Assembly: GCA_905221605.1 (NCBI GenBank)
Contig: CAJNDS010000413.1
Location: 341,010 to 405,009 of the forward strand
DNA: 64,000 nucleotides
Source: Symbiodinium natans
Lineage: Eukaryota > Sar > Dinophyceae > Suessiales > Symbiodiniaceae
Direction of reading: 5' to 3'
A program made the position numbers and the translations under genes. Below, piece after piece: positions 10,201 through 18,810 of this stretch. The notes beneath the pieces were generated by a model. The model saw nothing but the letters and a program-made list of their open reading frames with translations, did no database searches and was not told the DNA's origin. Numbering within the stretch: the stretch's first letter is position 1; every line of letters begins with the position of its first letter.

Positions 10201-11264
10201 AGTACCCCAAAAGGGATCATAATTTTGACAACCACCCATAGGAAGCAGGGTTTAAACTACTGTTCTTGGTGAGTGTATATAAGGTTCCTTTTGGTACAAG
10301 AAAGTTATAAGCCCTACTTCACAGGTTTTTTGCATACTTAAAACCCAGCAAGGAACAAAGAAAGTGAGCATTTTCAGATAGTACCCCCCCCCCCCCAACA
10401 GTGGTGCAAACCCTGAACCCCTCAACCCTAAACCCTAAACCCTAAACCCTAAACCCTAAACCCTAAACCCTAAACCCTAAACCCTAAACCCTAAACCCTA
10501 AACCCTAAACCCTAGGTTTGAGGACGAAGCCGACTTCCAGAACTGGGCCGGATACCTGCGAGAGCTCTGCTGCGAGGATCCCGAGCGCCGCCGAGCTGCC
10601 CTCAAGGTTCCTTGGTAGCCCAGTGGTACCCTTTTACCCTAAACCCTGAACCCTGAACTCTAAACCCTAAACCCTAAACCCTAAACCCTAAACCCTAAAC
10701 CCTAAACCCTAAACCCTAAACCCTAAACCCTAAACCCTAAACCCTAAACCCTAGACCCTAGACCCTAGACCCTAGACCCTAGACCCTAGACCCTAAACCC
10801 TAAGTTTGTTTTTTTTCTTGTTGGGTTCTAGTGGTGCCCCCACTTTTTTGTTTGGGTTCTAGCGGTGCCCTTTAACCTTTTTGTGTGGATTCTAGTGGTA
10901 CCCTTGTGACTTTTTTTGTTTATTTGATTGGAGGGTTCTGGAACCTTTTTAAGCAACCGACCAAAAAGGCGTACCCTTATTGTAACATGGTCTTGGGTTT
11001 AGGCTTTGGGGTGTGGGGGATGTCCCCCTATATACTAATAGTCCGCAGTAGGGATGATAGTAGGGGCCACTATAATCCCTATTCAATACTGTTAGTGTTA
11101 GTACAAGGGGGGATCATCCCAAGTGGTGCCCTTGTGCCTTGTTTGTTTTTGCGGGCTCTTGGGTTCCCCTAGCAGCCAACCAAAAAAGGGTACCCTAATT
11201 ACAATATGGTTTCTGGGCCACGAAGGTTCCGCCGGTGATTGTCGCAGGCCATCCGCTTCCATAG
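4272..11264 (+). CDS. Ankyrin-repeat / Sec7-domain (ARF-GEF-like) protein, 13 exons
   Basis: Hand-reconstructed exons: 4272-4739, 4888-5653, 7853-7940, 8101-8229, 8391-8494, 8710-8778, 8946-8991, 9109-9187, 9280-9363, 9550-9655, 9841-9940, 10516-10606 and 11226-11264 (stop TAG 11262-11264). Phases agree at each junction. From 4365 the exons sum to 2076 nt, or 692 codons. Exons 1-2 carry ankyrin motifs (GTSLLHVAARAG and GWTPLHVAS). Late exon 2 through exon 4 carry a Sec7 domain: FNRSPGHGIAFL, then LPRDWLKVDR, then LLFSTLMLYRWL. Sec7 domains exchange nucleotide on ARF GTPases at membranes, and the usual LPGE glutamate finger reads LPRD here. Exons 5-11 look weakly PH-like, ending LLLGDGRFQVLEAP and MRWLGAL. 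The ATG at 4272 needs two compensating 1-base shifts, near 4305 and 4366, to join exon 1. The junction of exons 9 and 10 is not canonical. Function is inferred from motif order only. Confidence 0.72.
4740..4887 (+). mobile_element. Introner-like intron 1 with 17-bp flanking direct repeat
   Basis: The same 17 bp (ACCAAATCGTCAAGGAC) occurs at 4726-4742 and 4874-4890, so the intron is the inserted 148 bp. It starts GA and ends AG. Removal joins ankyrin frame 0 to frame 1 exactly. The interior has inverted ends, TTGCTTAGTAGGGAATG against CATTCCCTGCAA, and (TA)n. A relative without the duplication lies at 48603-48694. Confidence 0.75.
5654..7852 (+). other. Large intron 2 of the Sec7 gene
   Basis: A GT-AG intron of 2199 bp joining exon 2 (phase 1) to exon 3. 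It contains (CCCTAAA)n at 5910-6010, (TTTAGGG)n at 6123-6214 running into TCTAGGG variants to 6258, and (CCCTAAA)n at 7722-7815. It also holds MITE scraps ending GGAACATCCC or GGAGCATCCC near 6045 and 6628. A minus-strand open frame at 6262-6732 is protein-like in places, but I find nothing to support it. Confidence 0.6.
7945..8100 (+). mobile_element. Family A introner, copy 1 (intron 3)
   Basis: TIRs CTTGGTAGCCCAGT and ACTGGGCTACTAAG are flanked by a GTGG duplication at 7941-7944 and 8101-8104. The intron runs from the left GTGG (GT) to the element's terminal AAG, keeping the Sec7 frame. A (TTTAGGG)8 array sits inside at 7977-8031. Confidence 0.85.
8234..8390 (+). mobile_element. Family C introner, copy 1 (intron 4, GC-AG)
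   Basis: The 4-bp duplication GCTA occurs at 8230-8233 and 8391-8394. The element starts CTTGGTAGTAGAGTAGG and ends GGACAACTCAG, with repeated TATAATCCC inside. Splicing GCTA...CAG out restores the codon GAG|CTA and the frame. Confidence 0.82.
8499..8709 (+). mobile_element. Family D introner (intron 5, GT-AG)
   Basis: The GTGA duplication lies at 8495-8498 and 8710-8713. Ends CTTAGGAGCTGG and CAGCTCTAGAAG are partly inverted. Inside is an internal near-duplication (CCTATGAACTCAGCA and CCCATGAACTCAGCA), G runs and CCCTAAA/TTTAGGG heptamers in both orientations. Confidence 0.8.
8783..8945 (+). mobile_element. Family C introner, copy 2 (intron 6, GA-AG)
   Basis: The GAAG duplication lies at 8779-8782 and 8946-8949. 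The element starts CTTAGGAGTAGAGTAGG and ends TGGACAACTAAG, with tandem CCTTATAATCC inside, clearly related to copy 1. The intron begins GA. The exons read in frame across it. Confidence 0.82.
8992..9108 (+). mobile_element. Family E introner (intron 7) with 17-bp direct repeat
   Basis: The 17-bp exon sequence AGGACGGCCCTCACTGC occurs at 8990-9006 and 9107-9123. The insert has perfect inverted ends GCTTAAGAACCCC and GGGGTTCTTAAGC, then 10 bp before the second copy. GA-AG borders give a continuous frame. Relatives lie near 47240, 51050 and 63274. Confidence 0.8.
9188..9279 (+). mobile_element. Short introner (intron 8) with GGGA duplication
   Basis: GGGA occurs at 9188-9191 and 9280-9283, flanking 88 bp that include CCCTAAA heptamers and end TTCTAAG. 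The phase is 0 on both sides. The border would be GG-AG if the terminal AAG is the acceptor, so the exact donor is uncertain. Confidence 0.6.
9369..9549 (+). mobile_element. Family A introner, copy 2 (intron 9)
   Basis: The element starts CTTGGTAGCCCAAGTGG and ends TCTGGGCTGCCAAG. Flanks are GTAT and GTGT, an imperfect 4-bp duplication. A (CCCTAAA)n array fills 9396-9494. The phase-preserving donor lies at 9364, which is not a GT/GC/GA site. Either the donor is unusual or a base has changed. Confidence 0.72.
9656..9840 (+). other. Intron 10 of the Sec7 gene, with telomeric array
   Basis: GA-AG borders join a codon split G|AG. It contains (TTTAGGG)n at 9757-9828. No clear target duplication or TIR was seen. 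Confidence 0.55.
9941..10515 (+). other. Intron 11 of the Sec7 gene
   Basis: GA-AG borders with phase 2 on both sides. It contains (CCCTAAA)n at 9964-10077 and 10430-10515. A MITE copy at about 10143-10240 has inverted ends TGTCAAAGTTATGGTCCC and GGGATCATAATTTTGACA. Confidence 0.6.
10611..11225 (+). mobile_element. Family A introner, copy 3 (intron 12), enlarged by nested repeats
   Basis: The GTTC duplication lies at 10607-10610 and 11226-11229. The left end is CTTGGTAGCCCAGTGGTACCC and the right end is TTCTGGGCCACGAAG. At 615 bp it is much longer than its relatives (113-181 bp). Inside are (CCCTAAA)n, a (CCCTAGA)n sub-array and repeated TTCTAGYGGTGCCC and AAAAAGGGTACCC modules, suggesting nested family members. 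Confidence 0.78.
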
Positions 11265-11271
11265 CCGTCCA

Positions 11272-11396
11272 CTTGCTAGCCCAGCGGTGCCCTTGTCTGT
11301 GCACTTTGCTTTTTTGGTTTTGGGTCCCCTTATAAAAGTCACCAACCACTCAATAAAAGGGTACCCTTACTACAATAGACTTGCATGGCTACCAAG
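11272..11396 (+). mobile_element. Family A element, copy 4, downstream of the Sec7 stop
   Basis: Ends CTTGCTAGCCCAGCGGTGCCC and ATGGCTACCAAG, flanked by TCCA and TCAA (imperfect duplication). It lies 7 bp after the proposed stop, so probably in the 3' UTR. Confidence 0.65.
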
Positions 11397-11534
11397 TCAA
11401 AGTTGCCCGCGCGTCGCCATGCACGTTATGTATCACCTTTCCCTGGGAGCTTTCGTGCTTTCCTCTCGCCTGGAAATCCCAAAACAAGTGATTCCTCAAG
11501 GCTTTGCTTCTTCCAGGTTTGGACAAGGATACTT

Positions 11535-11750
11535 CCCTAAACCCTAAACCCTAAACCCTAAACCCTAAACCCTAAACCCTAAACCCTAAACCCTAAACCC
11601 TAAACCCTAAACCCTAAACCCTAAACCCTAAACCCTAAACCCTAAACCCTAAACCCTAAACCCTAAGCCCTAAGCCCTAAGCCCTAAACCCTAAACCCTA
11701 AACCCTAAACCCTACACCCTAAACCCTAAACCCTAAACCCTAAACCCTCC
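11535..11750 (-). repeat. Telomere-type array (CCCTAAA)n
   Basis: About 30 heptamers, with a block of CCCTAAG variants near 11670. Confidence 0.9.
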
Positions 11751-13980
11751 TGGAGCAAACCCCTTCCAAACGAGCATGCGCCCCGAAGACTTCAAAGGAT
11801 CCCTAATCCCTGCGCGCCAAAGTCCTCTGAACTCTGGGTTTCTGCGCCGACCCTGGCGAGAAGATATATCACTACTCGCAGCTTCATGGGTACTTAAAAC
11901 CACAACTATAAGTCTACTTATATCTATTACGTAGTGTTATTCTTAGTGTTATTATGAGTATTACCTGCTCGAGGACTGAGGAAGTGCAGCAATAATTGGG
12001 GGTTATACGTACCCTTTAGCCGCCAAGGGTTTAGGGTTTAGGGTTTAGGGTTGGCGTCGTTCTGAAGCGGACGGAGGGATGAGCTTCGCCATGTTCGTTC
12101 GACCGAACCCTAAACCCCAAGACCCCTGAAAGATCCTAAACCCTAAGCCCCAAGCCCTAAGCCCTAAGCCCTAAACCCTAAACCCTAAACCCTAAACCTC
12201 AAACCCTGATAACCCGATAAGCCCTATTTAACCCCTGAGCCATGAGGGCGCACCGCCTCCGACTCCATCTCCTACTCCTACTCCTACCCCCTGCGCTCCA
12301 AGCTGTGAAGCTCTGAACATCTAACCCTAAACCCTAAACCCTAAACCCTAACCCTAAGCCCTAAACTCTAAACCCTAGGATGCCCAAAAAGTGCCCTTAT
12401 TCCCCTTTTTTTGGGTTCTTGTCCCATATAACCCCCTATAAACCAAAAAGGGTGCCGTTTTTTTTCTCCTAGGTTACTGGGGAACCCAGACATTGTTTCA
12501 TGGAAGCTACAAGAGGGCTTATGGGGGTCTACAGTTTATAGGTTTAGGGTTTGGAGGGGTTCAGGGTTTAGAGGGTTCTGAGTTTTAGGATTTAGGCTTT
12601 ATGGCCCTAGTGGTTCTGTTTCAGGGCCTCGGGCCTTGGGGTTAAGGTTAATGGAGGGACTTGGCTACCCTGAACCCAAATAAGGTCTGCGTGTGTACAT
12701 ACATATATGTCATGTCTCTTGTTCTGCATATGTTTACGTATCGGGGCAGCCTTCAGTCTCACTTAACACAACCGCAGCGCCTCAGCCCTAGCATTTGCAG
12801 CCCCTGGACCCCTCAGCCCTAAATCCCCTGAACACCTAAACCCCAAAACCCTATACCCTAAACCCTCAACCCTAAACCCTAAACCCTATGCCCCAAAACC
12901 CTAAACCGTATACCCTAAACCCTACATCCCCTACATCCCCTTAACGCCGAAACCCAAAAGCTCGAACCCGAGGCTGCCGAAAGCCTGTCCTTTCTTGGTC
13001 CACACGTGAGGCAGTCAGTGGAGGCCCAGGGCCCTAAGATCACCTTAGACCCGAGCAGTTGTGAGAGGGGAGCCTCTCAAATGTCTGAATTCGGTGAACC
13101 CTAAACCCTAAACCCTAAACCCTAAACCCTAAACCCTAAACCCTAAACCCTAAACCCTAAACCCTAAACCCTAAACCCTGAGTAGACTCTGGGGTCGGAC
13201 CCTCCCAGTTTCTTTGGAAGGCCCTTGATAAGAAGGTGCTTACTAGGGCGCCTCAATGCAGAACGACCCCCCCCCCCCCGCCGCCACCCTTTTAGGGTGT
13301 AGGGTTTAGGGTTTAGGGTTTAGGGTTTAGGGTTTAGGGTTTAGGGAGCTATAGAAGGTACCCAAAGAGCCCAGTACCCCTTAAGTGAGGAATGTACCTT
13401 AAATCATATTCAGCCTATATAAAGCAAGGCATATTCCTCGCGATGGGTATATACCTTATAAGTCATATCAAGGAACCCATAGATACAGTAAGGTGTATTC
13501 CTTAAGTAGGTATTGGGCTCTCTGGGTACCTTCTATATTTCCGTTAACCCTAAACCCAAAACCCTAAACCCTAGACCCTCGACCCTAGACCCTAAACCCT
13601 AAACCCTAAACCCGAAACCCGAAACCCAAAACCCTAAACCCTAAACCCTAAACCCTAAACCCTAAACTCTAAATCCATGCCATATCGTGCCCTCGTTCGC
13701 ATGCATCCCACGGGCCCGACCCGACAAGAGGGCGGACAGCAACCTGAAGGCCCCTACACCCCAGGAGCCTAAACCCTACAGGGTTTAGGGTTTAGGGGTT
13801 AGGGGTTAGGGTTTAGGGCTTAGGGTTTGGGGTTTCAGGTCTTTCTAAGCATGTGAATTGGAGCGTGCATCTTACGAACCTGACTCCTTGGAACGAGAAA
13901 GAACAAACCCCGCAGCCTATGCAAAACATGTATCTTATATAGTGCCGTTTATATGTCATATATTATATGTTATATTGTAC
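11751..13980. other. Repeat-rich stretch without supported genes
   Basis: It holds short CCCTAAA/TTTAGGG arrays (12028-12050, 12165-12200, 13098-13180, 13296-13345, 13560-13670) and a long-TIR MITE at 13350-13537. Around 12375-12480 is a decayed relative of Family A. No exon was convincing. Confidence 0.5.
13350..13537. mobile_element. Family P long-TIR MITE, copy 1
   Basis: The left end ATAGAAGGTACCCAAAGAGC is matched in inverse at the right end, which reads GGGCTCTCTGGGTACCTTCTAT. Inner arms (AGTACCCCTTAA... and ...TTAAGTAGGTATTGG) also pair. Confidence 0.75.
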
Positions 13981-13984
13981 AATA

Positions 13985-14303
13985 TCTATACATGTATGTA
14001 TGTATATATGTATATATGTATATATGTATATATGTATATATGTATATATGTATATATGTATATATGTATATATGTATATATGTTTTTTACGTATAAATGT
14101 ATAAATGTATAAATGTATACATGTATAAATGTACAAATTTATATATGTTTCTACGTATAGATGTGTATATATATATATGTATCATATACTACGATTGCGA
14201 TTATTCTTCTTCTTATCATTACGATGATGATGATGATGATTATTATTATAGTTTTTATTATATCTATACATGCTGAGAGCCAAGCCCCCCCCCCCCCCCC
14301 CCC
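13985..14303. repeat. TATATATG/TGATGA microsatellites and poly-C tract
   Basis: An 8-bp TATATATG microsatellite runs 13990-14090, with more AT-rich repeats to 14190. ATG/ATT trinucleotides lie at 14220-14260 and about 20 Cs at 14284-14303. The open frames here are low complexity. Confidence 0.85.
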
Positions 14304-14930
14304 AACAAAAAAGAAAAGCAATCGCAGGTGCTGCGGGAGAGGGCGCGGAGCTCAGGGCGTTGCTACTTTTGAGACAAACACGGGGCGTGGAGACGAAAAG
14401 TTTCAAGGTGGTTGCTCTATATATATGTGTATATATACAGAAAATATATATGTATGTTTCTGTTTATATACATATACGCATATAAATATATACATATACA
14501 TATATACATAAACAGAGAAAGTCTCTGCGCAATTTCACCTCAAAAACGTAAGCGTGACAAGGTATACCCCCCCCCCGCCCCCCCGCACCTCCCGTTACAT
14601 GTAGAGTAGGGCCTCTTCCCAACCCTAAACCCTAAGCCCTAAGCCCTAAATCCTAAACCCTAAACTCTTGTATGCAGGTGAACCACCCAAAACGCACCCC
14701 ACGGGAAGCCAGAGTCCAGAACAGAATGCGCCTTAGCCCGGAAGCCTATAAGACTTGACACCGTAAACCCCGACGTCCGGTGTCATGTCTCCAAATTCGG
14801 GCCTATGGTTGGAGAGTGTGGGGTTCAGGGCTTCTTGGGGAGACCCGAGATCCTTGCTATGGGCCGCATTATGACAGGAAGCTATGGTTTAGGGTTTAGG
14901 GTTCAGAGTGTAGGGTTCAGGGCTTCTTAG

Positions 14931-15028
14931 GACGAGGAAGCCCCTCCCGCGAGGCCATGCAGGACTCGTCTGCACCTGTCCGGGCGGTGTGCGTGGCCGG
15001 CCTGCTCGCGCTGCGCAGGGTGCCCCAG
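14931..15028 (+). CDS. Candidate exon 1 of a HEAT-like gene
   Basis: Bounded by TTCTTAG and GGTATC (AG/GT). The open frame includes MQDSSAPVRAVCVAGLLAL, with the VR-plus-hydrophobic pattern of HEAT repeats. It ends in phase 0 and connects in frame to 15802-15847 and then 17242-17336. With 19177-19222, 19692-19730 and 24351-24451, the motif order resembles condensin subunit CAP-G as I remember it, an unverified hypothesis. Too short to be certain it is coding. Confidence 0.5.
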
Positions 15029-15059
15029 GTATCTGGGACCCAGAGTGGGCCCTTAGTCT

Positions 15060-15200
15060 CGCCCTTTTTTAAATATAAATAAATAATAAATATAAAAAAA
15101 TATAACAATATATATATATATATGTTTTTGGTTTTTTATTAACTTTTTTTTAAATATAAGGGTTTAGGTTCACTTTATTCGCCCCTTTAGAACCAAAAAG
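15060..15200. repeat. AT-rich low-complexity tract
   Basis: TAAATAAATAATAAATATAAA-like sequence, (TA)n and T runs. No gene seen. Confidence 0.7.
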
Positions 15201-15464
15201 GGGCGCACCTTTCATTCTAAGGTGACTCTTGGGGTCTAGGTTTCATGGATCCTGAACATGGCCCCTTCCCCTCTTTTAACGCGTTCTGAAGTGCGGGCCC
15301 TTGGGTTGTGTAGGGGATAAGACTTGAGAGCGTGCTGAGATGTGAACCATCCCAGGGCCCTTTAGAACATCCTCCTAAGCCCTTACAAAAATCCCCCACG
15401 GCCTTGCTTGGCAAGCCACCCGAGCCCCTCCCTAAACCCCGAACCCTCAACCCTCAGCCTTAAA

Positions 15465-15770
15465 CCCCAAACCCTAAACCCTAAACCTTAAACCTTAAAC
15501 CTTAAACCTTAAACCTTAAACCCTAAACCCTAAAGAAATGCAATCACCCTAAACCCTAAACCCTAAACCCTAAACCCTAAACCCTAAACCCTAAACCCTA
15601 AACCCTAAACCCTAAACCCTAAACCCTAAACCCTAAACCCTAAACCCTAAACCCTAAACCCGAAACCCGAAACCCGAAACCCGAAACCCGAAACCCGAAA
15701 CCCTGAACCCTAAACCCTAAACCCTAAACCCGAAACCCTAAACCCTAAACCCTAAACCCCAAACCCGAGG
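15465..15770 (-). repeat. Telomere-type array with variant blocks
   Basis: Homogenised sub-blocks of CCTTAAA (15485-15525), CCCTAAA (15545-15660) and CCCGAAA (15660-15705) lie in one array. This indicates local amplification of point variants. Confidence 0.88.
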
Positions 15771-15801
15771 GCCCTCTCCGGGGGGCCGAGGATCTCCACA
15801 G

Positions 15802-15847
15802 TGCTTCGACGAGTCGGACTCGCAGGTGGTGCTCAGGGCAAGTGCGG
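15802..15847 (+). CDS. Candidate exon 2 of the HEAT-like gene
   Basis: After CACAG the frame reads CFDESDSQVVLRASA and stops before GGTCCC. Phase 0 at the start and phase 1 at the end match exons 14931-15028 and 17242-17336. Only 46 nt long, so support is mainly from phase and motif. Confidence 0.42.
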
Positions 15848-15856
15848 GTCCCAGTT

Positions 15857-15945
15857 GGGTTTAGGGTTTAGGGTTTAGGGTTTAGGGTTTAGGGTTTAGG
15901 GTTTAGGGTTTAGGGTTTAGGGTTTAGGGTCCAGGTTTAGGGTTC
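15857..15945 (+). repeat. Telomere-type array (TTTAGGG)n
   Basis: About 10 units, directly after candidate exon 15802-15847 and so probably intronic. Confidence 0.88.
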
Positions 15946-16080
15946 GGGTTCAGGGTCTAGGGTGTTGGGGTGTTGGGGACTGTTGGGCTTCGTTTGAGTG
16001 AGATCCTACTACACAAATCCTCGCTCCAACCGCTCTCAGATGCGGGTGTGAGGGAATCACGGCTTGTCGGGAGAGAGAAG

Positions 16081-16170
16081 CCTACTTGGAGGTTCAGGCT
16101 ACTTATAACCCCGATTCTAGCTGTACTTGTAAGCCCCCAAATCCTCTAGATAGGCTATAAGTAGACCCAT
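16081..16170. mobile_element. Family G element, degraded copy
   Basis: The left end CTACTTGGAGGTTCAGG is followed by TACTTATAACC-like modules. The right end is lost. Confidence 0.45.
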
Positions 16171-16186
16171 AATTGTCTAATGGTCG

Positions 16187-16510
16187 GCCGCGGACGCTTC
16201 TTAGGTTTCGCGCACGACTTGCTGCGATCGCGTTTCTACAACCAAAGTTTTTATTTTCGTTCGGAAAGTTTTTGGGCATGCTTTTGTGAAAAATCGTTGA
16301 GACAACGTTGGCTATGGATCATGTGGGAAGTCCAAAAACCAAGGGGAGGGGAATGTGTCGCGCACGCTTCTTAACTTTCCCGCACGAGTTGCTGCGATCG
16401 CGTTTCTTCAACCAACATTGTCATTTTTGTTCGGCAAGTGTTTTTTTGTTTTGTTGCAAAATTTCGTGGTAAAACTTTGAAACTACGTTTGCTATGGATC
16501 GTCCGGGGAG
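16187..16510 (+). repeat. Tandem duplication, unit about 174 bp
   Basis: 16187-16335 and 16361-16510 share GACGCTTCTTA/CACGCTTCTTA, TTGCTGCGATCGCGTTTCT, CAACCAA and GCTATGGATC in the same order, with clear divergence between. It is not related to any repeat family I recognise here. Confidence 0.75.
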
Positions 16511-16560
16511 AACCATTAGAAATTGGGGTTATCAGTACCCATGAACATAGGGGTTACCAG

Positions 16561-16716
16561 TACTTGAAGGTTCATGGTACTTACTAACCAATTATAACTG
16601 GGCTTATAACCCTACTTATAATTGGGATAACCCCTATAAGGCCCTTTAGGGGTATTATAAGTAGGGTTATAAGTGCAGTTATAATTGGTTAGTAAGTACC
16701 ATGAACCTTCAAGTAC
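16561..16716. mobile_element. Family G element, near-perfect palindrome
   Basis: TACTTGAAGGTTCATGGTAC at the left is mirrored by GTACCATGAACCTTCAAGTA at the right. The inner arms (TTACTAACCAATTATAACTG and its complement) pair too, so almost the whole 156 bp is one hairpin. Confidence 0.85.
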
Positions 16717-17241
16717 TCATGAACCTCCGAGTAGGGTAGCTGGTATAGGCATGGGCTTCGCTGATCCGGTGTCCCAGCCCTCAATCCAACAAGCACAGGA
16801 TTTCAAAGAGCCTTCTGGCCCCAAGCCCAACTCCCTTTAAAGACCCCAAGCCCAAGCCCTTTACAGCGTCTGCCGCAAAGCTTAAACCCTAAACCCGCCT
16901 AAACCCTAACCCTAGACCCCCAAAACCCTAAACAACAAACCCTGAACCGTCAACCCTAAACCCTTAACCCTAGACCCCCCCACCCTAAAATGGTCCTGAA
17001 CAACATGCCATTCCCACTCTAAACGCTTTAAACTTAAACCGTGCACTCCGTACTTCCAACCTTTTTATACCCCGTAGTTGAGGAAGGCACCGTAAAATAT
17101 ACAGGGGTTTCTGAATATGGTTTAAGGTGTATTGCCCTAAACCCTAAACCCTAAACCCTAAACCCTAACCCCAAAACCCAAAACCCTAAACCCTAAACCC
17201 TAAACCCTAAACCATTTTTATGTACATTCCTTTGGGTTCAG

Positions 17242-17336
17242 GTTTGGACGTGGCGCCGCGAGTTCGACGCAGGCAGCTCTTAGAACGCTTCAGGGCTGCC
17301 GGTGTCCCGCACCCGGCTAGTTCCCTCTACTTGGAG
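17242..17336 (+). CDS. Candidate exon 3 of the HEAT-like gene
   Basis: GGTTCAG precedes it and GGTAGGG follows (AG/GT borders). The phase-1 start completes G|GT with exon 15802-15847. The frame includes LDVAPRVRRRQLLERFRAAG, an amphipathic helical pattern, and ends SSLYLE. Phase agreement with two earlier exons supports it. Confidence 0.52.
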
Positions 17337-18160
17337 GTAGGGCTTAGGGTTTAGCGTTTAGGGTTTAGAGTTTAGGGTTTTGGATTCGGGTTTAGAGGGT
17401 TTAGGGTTTAGGGTTTAGTTATAACCGTACTTCTGATAACCCGTTTATACGCCCTGTAAGTGCCCTGACACGGTCTGTTAATTGGGTTCTAAGTGCAGGT
17501 ATAGAAAACATTTGATAAGCAAGACATGAACGAACAGGGAGTAGACTGAGTAGGCGGCACCGCATATCACGATTCGTTCTCCAGCTGTTTCTCATCTCTG
17601 ATGATCTTTGCCGAGAGGCCCTGACCCCCCTCCGTTCTTGAGGTCCATGTTGCGGAGCTGCAACCCTGAAACCTAACTCGAACTAAGCCCTACTTTACCC
17701 CCTAAGGCTTCTTGCCAGAGCTGAAAAATGCGCAGTTCTTCTAAGGAGACTGCACCCATCCCGTGACTCTGAGACAGCAAGTTTGAGTCTTGGTAAGTAG
17801 ACGGGAAGTCAATCAACTAAGTACAAGTAGATGTAAGCAGAGATTCAGGTACGTATAAGCAACTCCGCGCACATGTCAGCAAGCAAGAGATAATCAAGCA
17901 CGCAAATTTCAGTCAATACACGCAAATTTGCAAGCAACTGCGGAGAAGTAAGTGAATGCGCTGATAAGTCTAATGAGTTAATTGACTGAAGTAAACACAA
18001 TGGTAGGAAATCACTAATGAGTAGGTGCACAGACAAAGAAATTCACAAGTAACCAAATAAACAAGTAAACCAAGAACCACGTAAAATAAGCACACAAACA
18101 CACAAACCCTAAACCGTAAACCCTAAACCCTAAACCGTAAACCCTAAACCCTAAAAACCC
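17337..18160. other. No firm gene
   Basis: TTTAGGG repeats and a decayed Family G piece run to about 17510. 17590-17640 has an open stretch (LFLISDDLCREALTPLRS, then stop) that could be an exon. From 17770 to 18110 the sequence is A-rich and non-repetitive with no recognisable feature. Confidence 0.35.
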
Positions 18161-18171
18161 TCGACGCTTCG

Positions 18172-18229
18172 AGCTGCGAGGCTGTTCGCCTCCCTGGGCA
18201 TGCCCAGCGCGGCGCTTTGTGGTGATCAG
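18172..18229 (+). CDS. Candidate exon, HEAT-like gene
   Basis: The frame reads ARLFASLGMPSAALCGDQ between TTCGAG and a possible GA donor (CAG/GAGTTGG). It is GC-rich like the other exons and flanked by CCCTAAA arrays on both sides. Borders are uncertain. Confidence 0.35.
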
Positions 18230-18389
18230 GAGTTGGAGAGCCCTAAGCCCTAAGCCCTAAGCCCTAAGCCCTAAACCCTAAACCCTAAGCCCTAAACCCT
18301 AAACCCTAAACTCTAAACCCTACACCCTAAACCCTAAACCCTAAACCCTAAACTCTAAACCCTAAACCCTAAACCTAAGCCCGAAACAG

Positions 18390-18505
18390 CTTGGCAGCCC
18401 AGTGGTACCCTTTTCCTTTTTTTTTTTTTGCTTCAAGGTCCCCTTATAAGGTAACCAAGCCCAAAAAGGGTGCCCTTATTATAATATGGTTACTGGGCTA
18501 CCAAG
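18390..18505 (+). mobile_element. Family A element, copy 5
   Basis: Ends CTTGGCAGCCCAGTGGTACCC and GGTTACTGGGCTACCAAG, with ACAG duplicated at 18386-18389 and 18506-18509. It is a compact copy without a telomeric insert, so it shows the basic 116-bp form. Confidence 0.9.
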
Positions 18506-18659
18506 ACAGTTACAGTTGGGTTAACAAGTAAGCCTCCAAGTACCATGGGCTACCAAACTTGCCGGTGCATTTTGGCAGGTTGGGGGACGCAGGCCAGTGA
18601 CACGGCTCTGCAGCAAGCATGAACCCCCAAGTGGGAGCTTCGATCAAAGTAGAAGTCAA

Positions 18660-18808
18660 GGGTTTAGGGTTTAGGGTTTAGGGTTTAGGGTTTAGGGTTT
18701 AGGGTTTAGGGTTCTCTATCTTTATGCGGGGCAGCTCCACAACCCTCATGTGGCTCAGAGTTTGGGTGCAGGGTTTAGGGTTTAGGGTTTAGGGTTTAGG
18801 GTTTAGGG
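18660..18808 (+). repeat. Two TTTAGGG arrays
   Basis: (TTTAGGG)8 at 18660-18710 and (TTTAGGG)5 at 18775-18808, separated by 65 bp of unique sequence. Confidence 0.85.
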
Positions 18809-18810
18809 TT

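Noticed and set aside
13858-14609. Tyrosine/isoleucine-rich ORFs
   Set aside because: TATATATG microsatellite and poly-C read-through.
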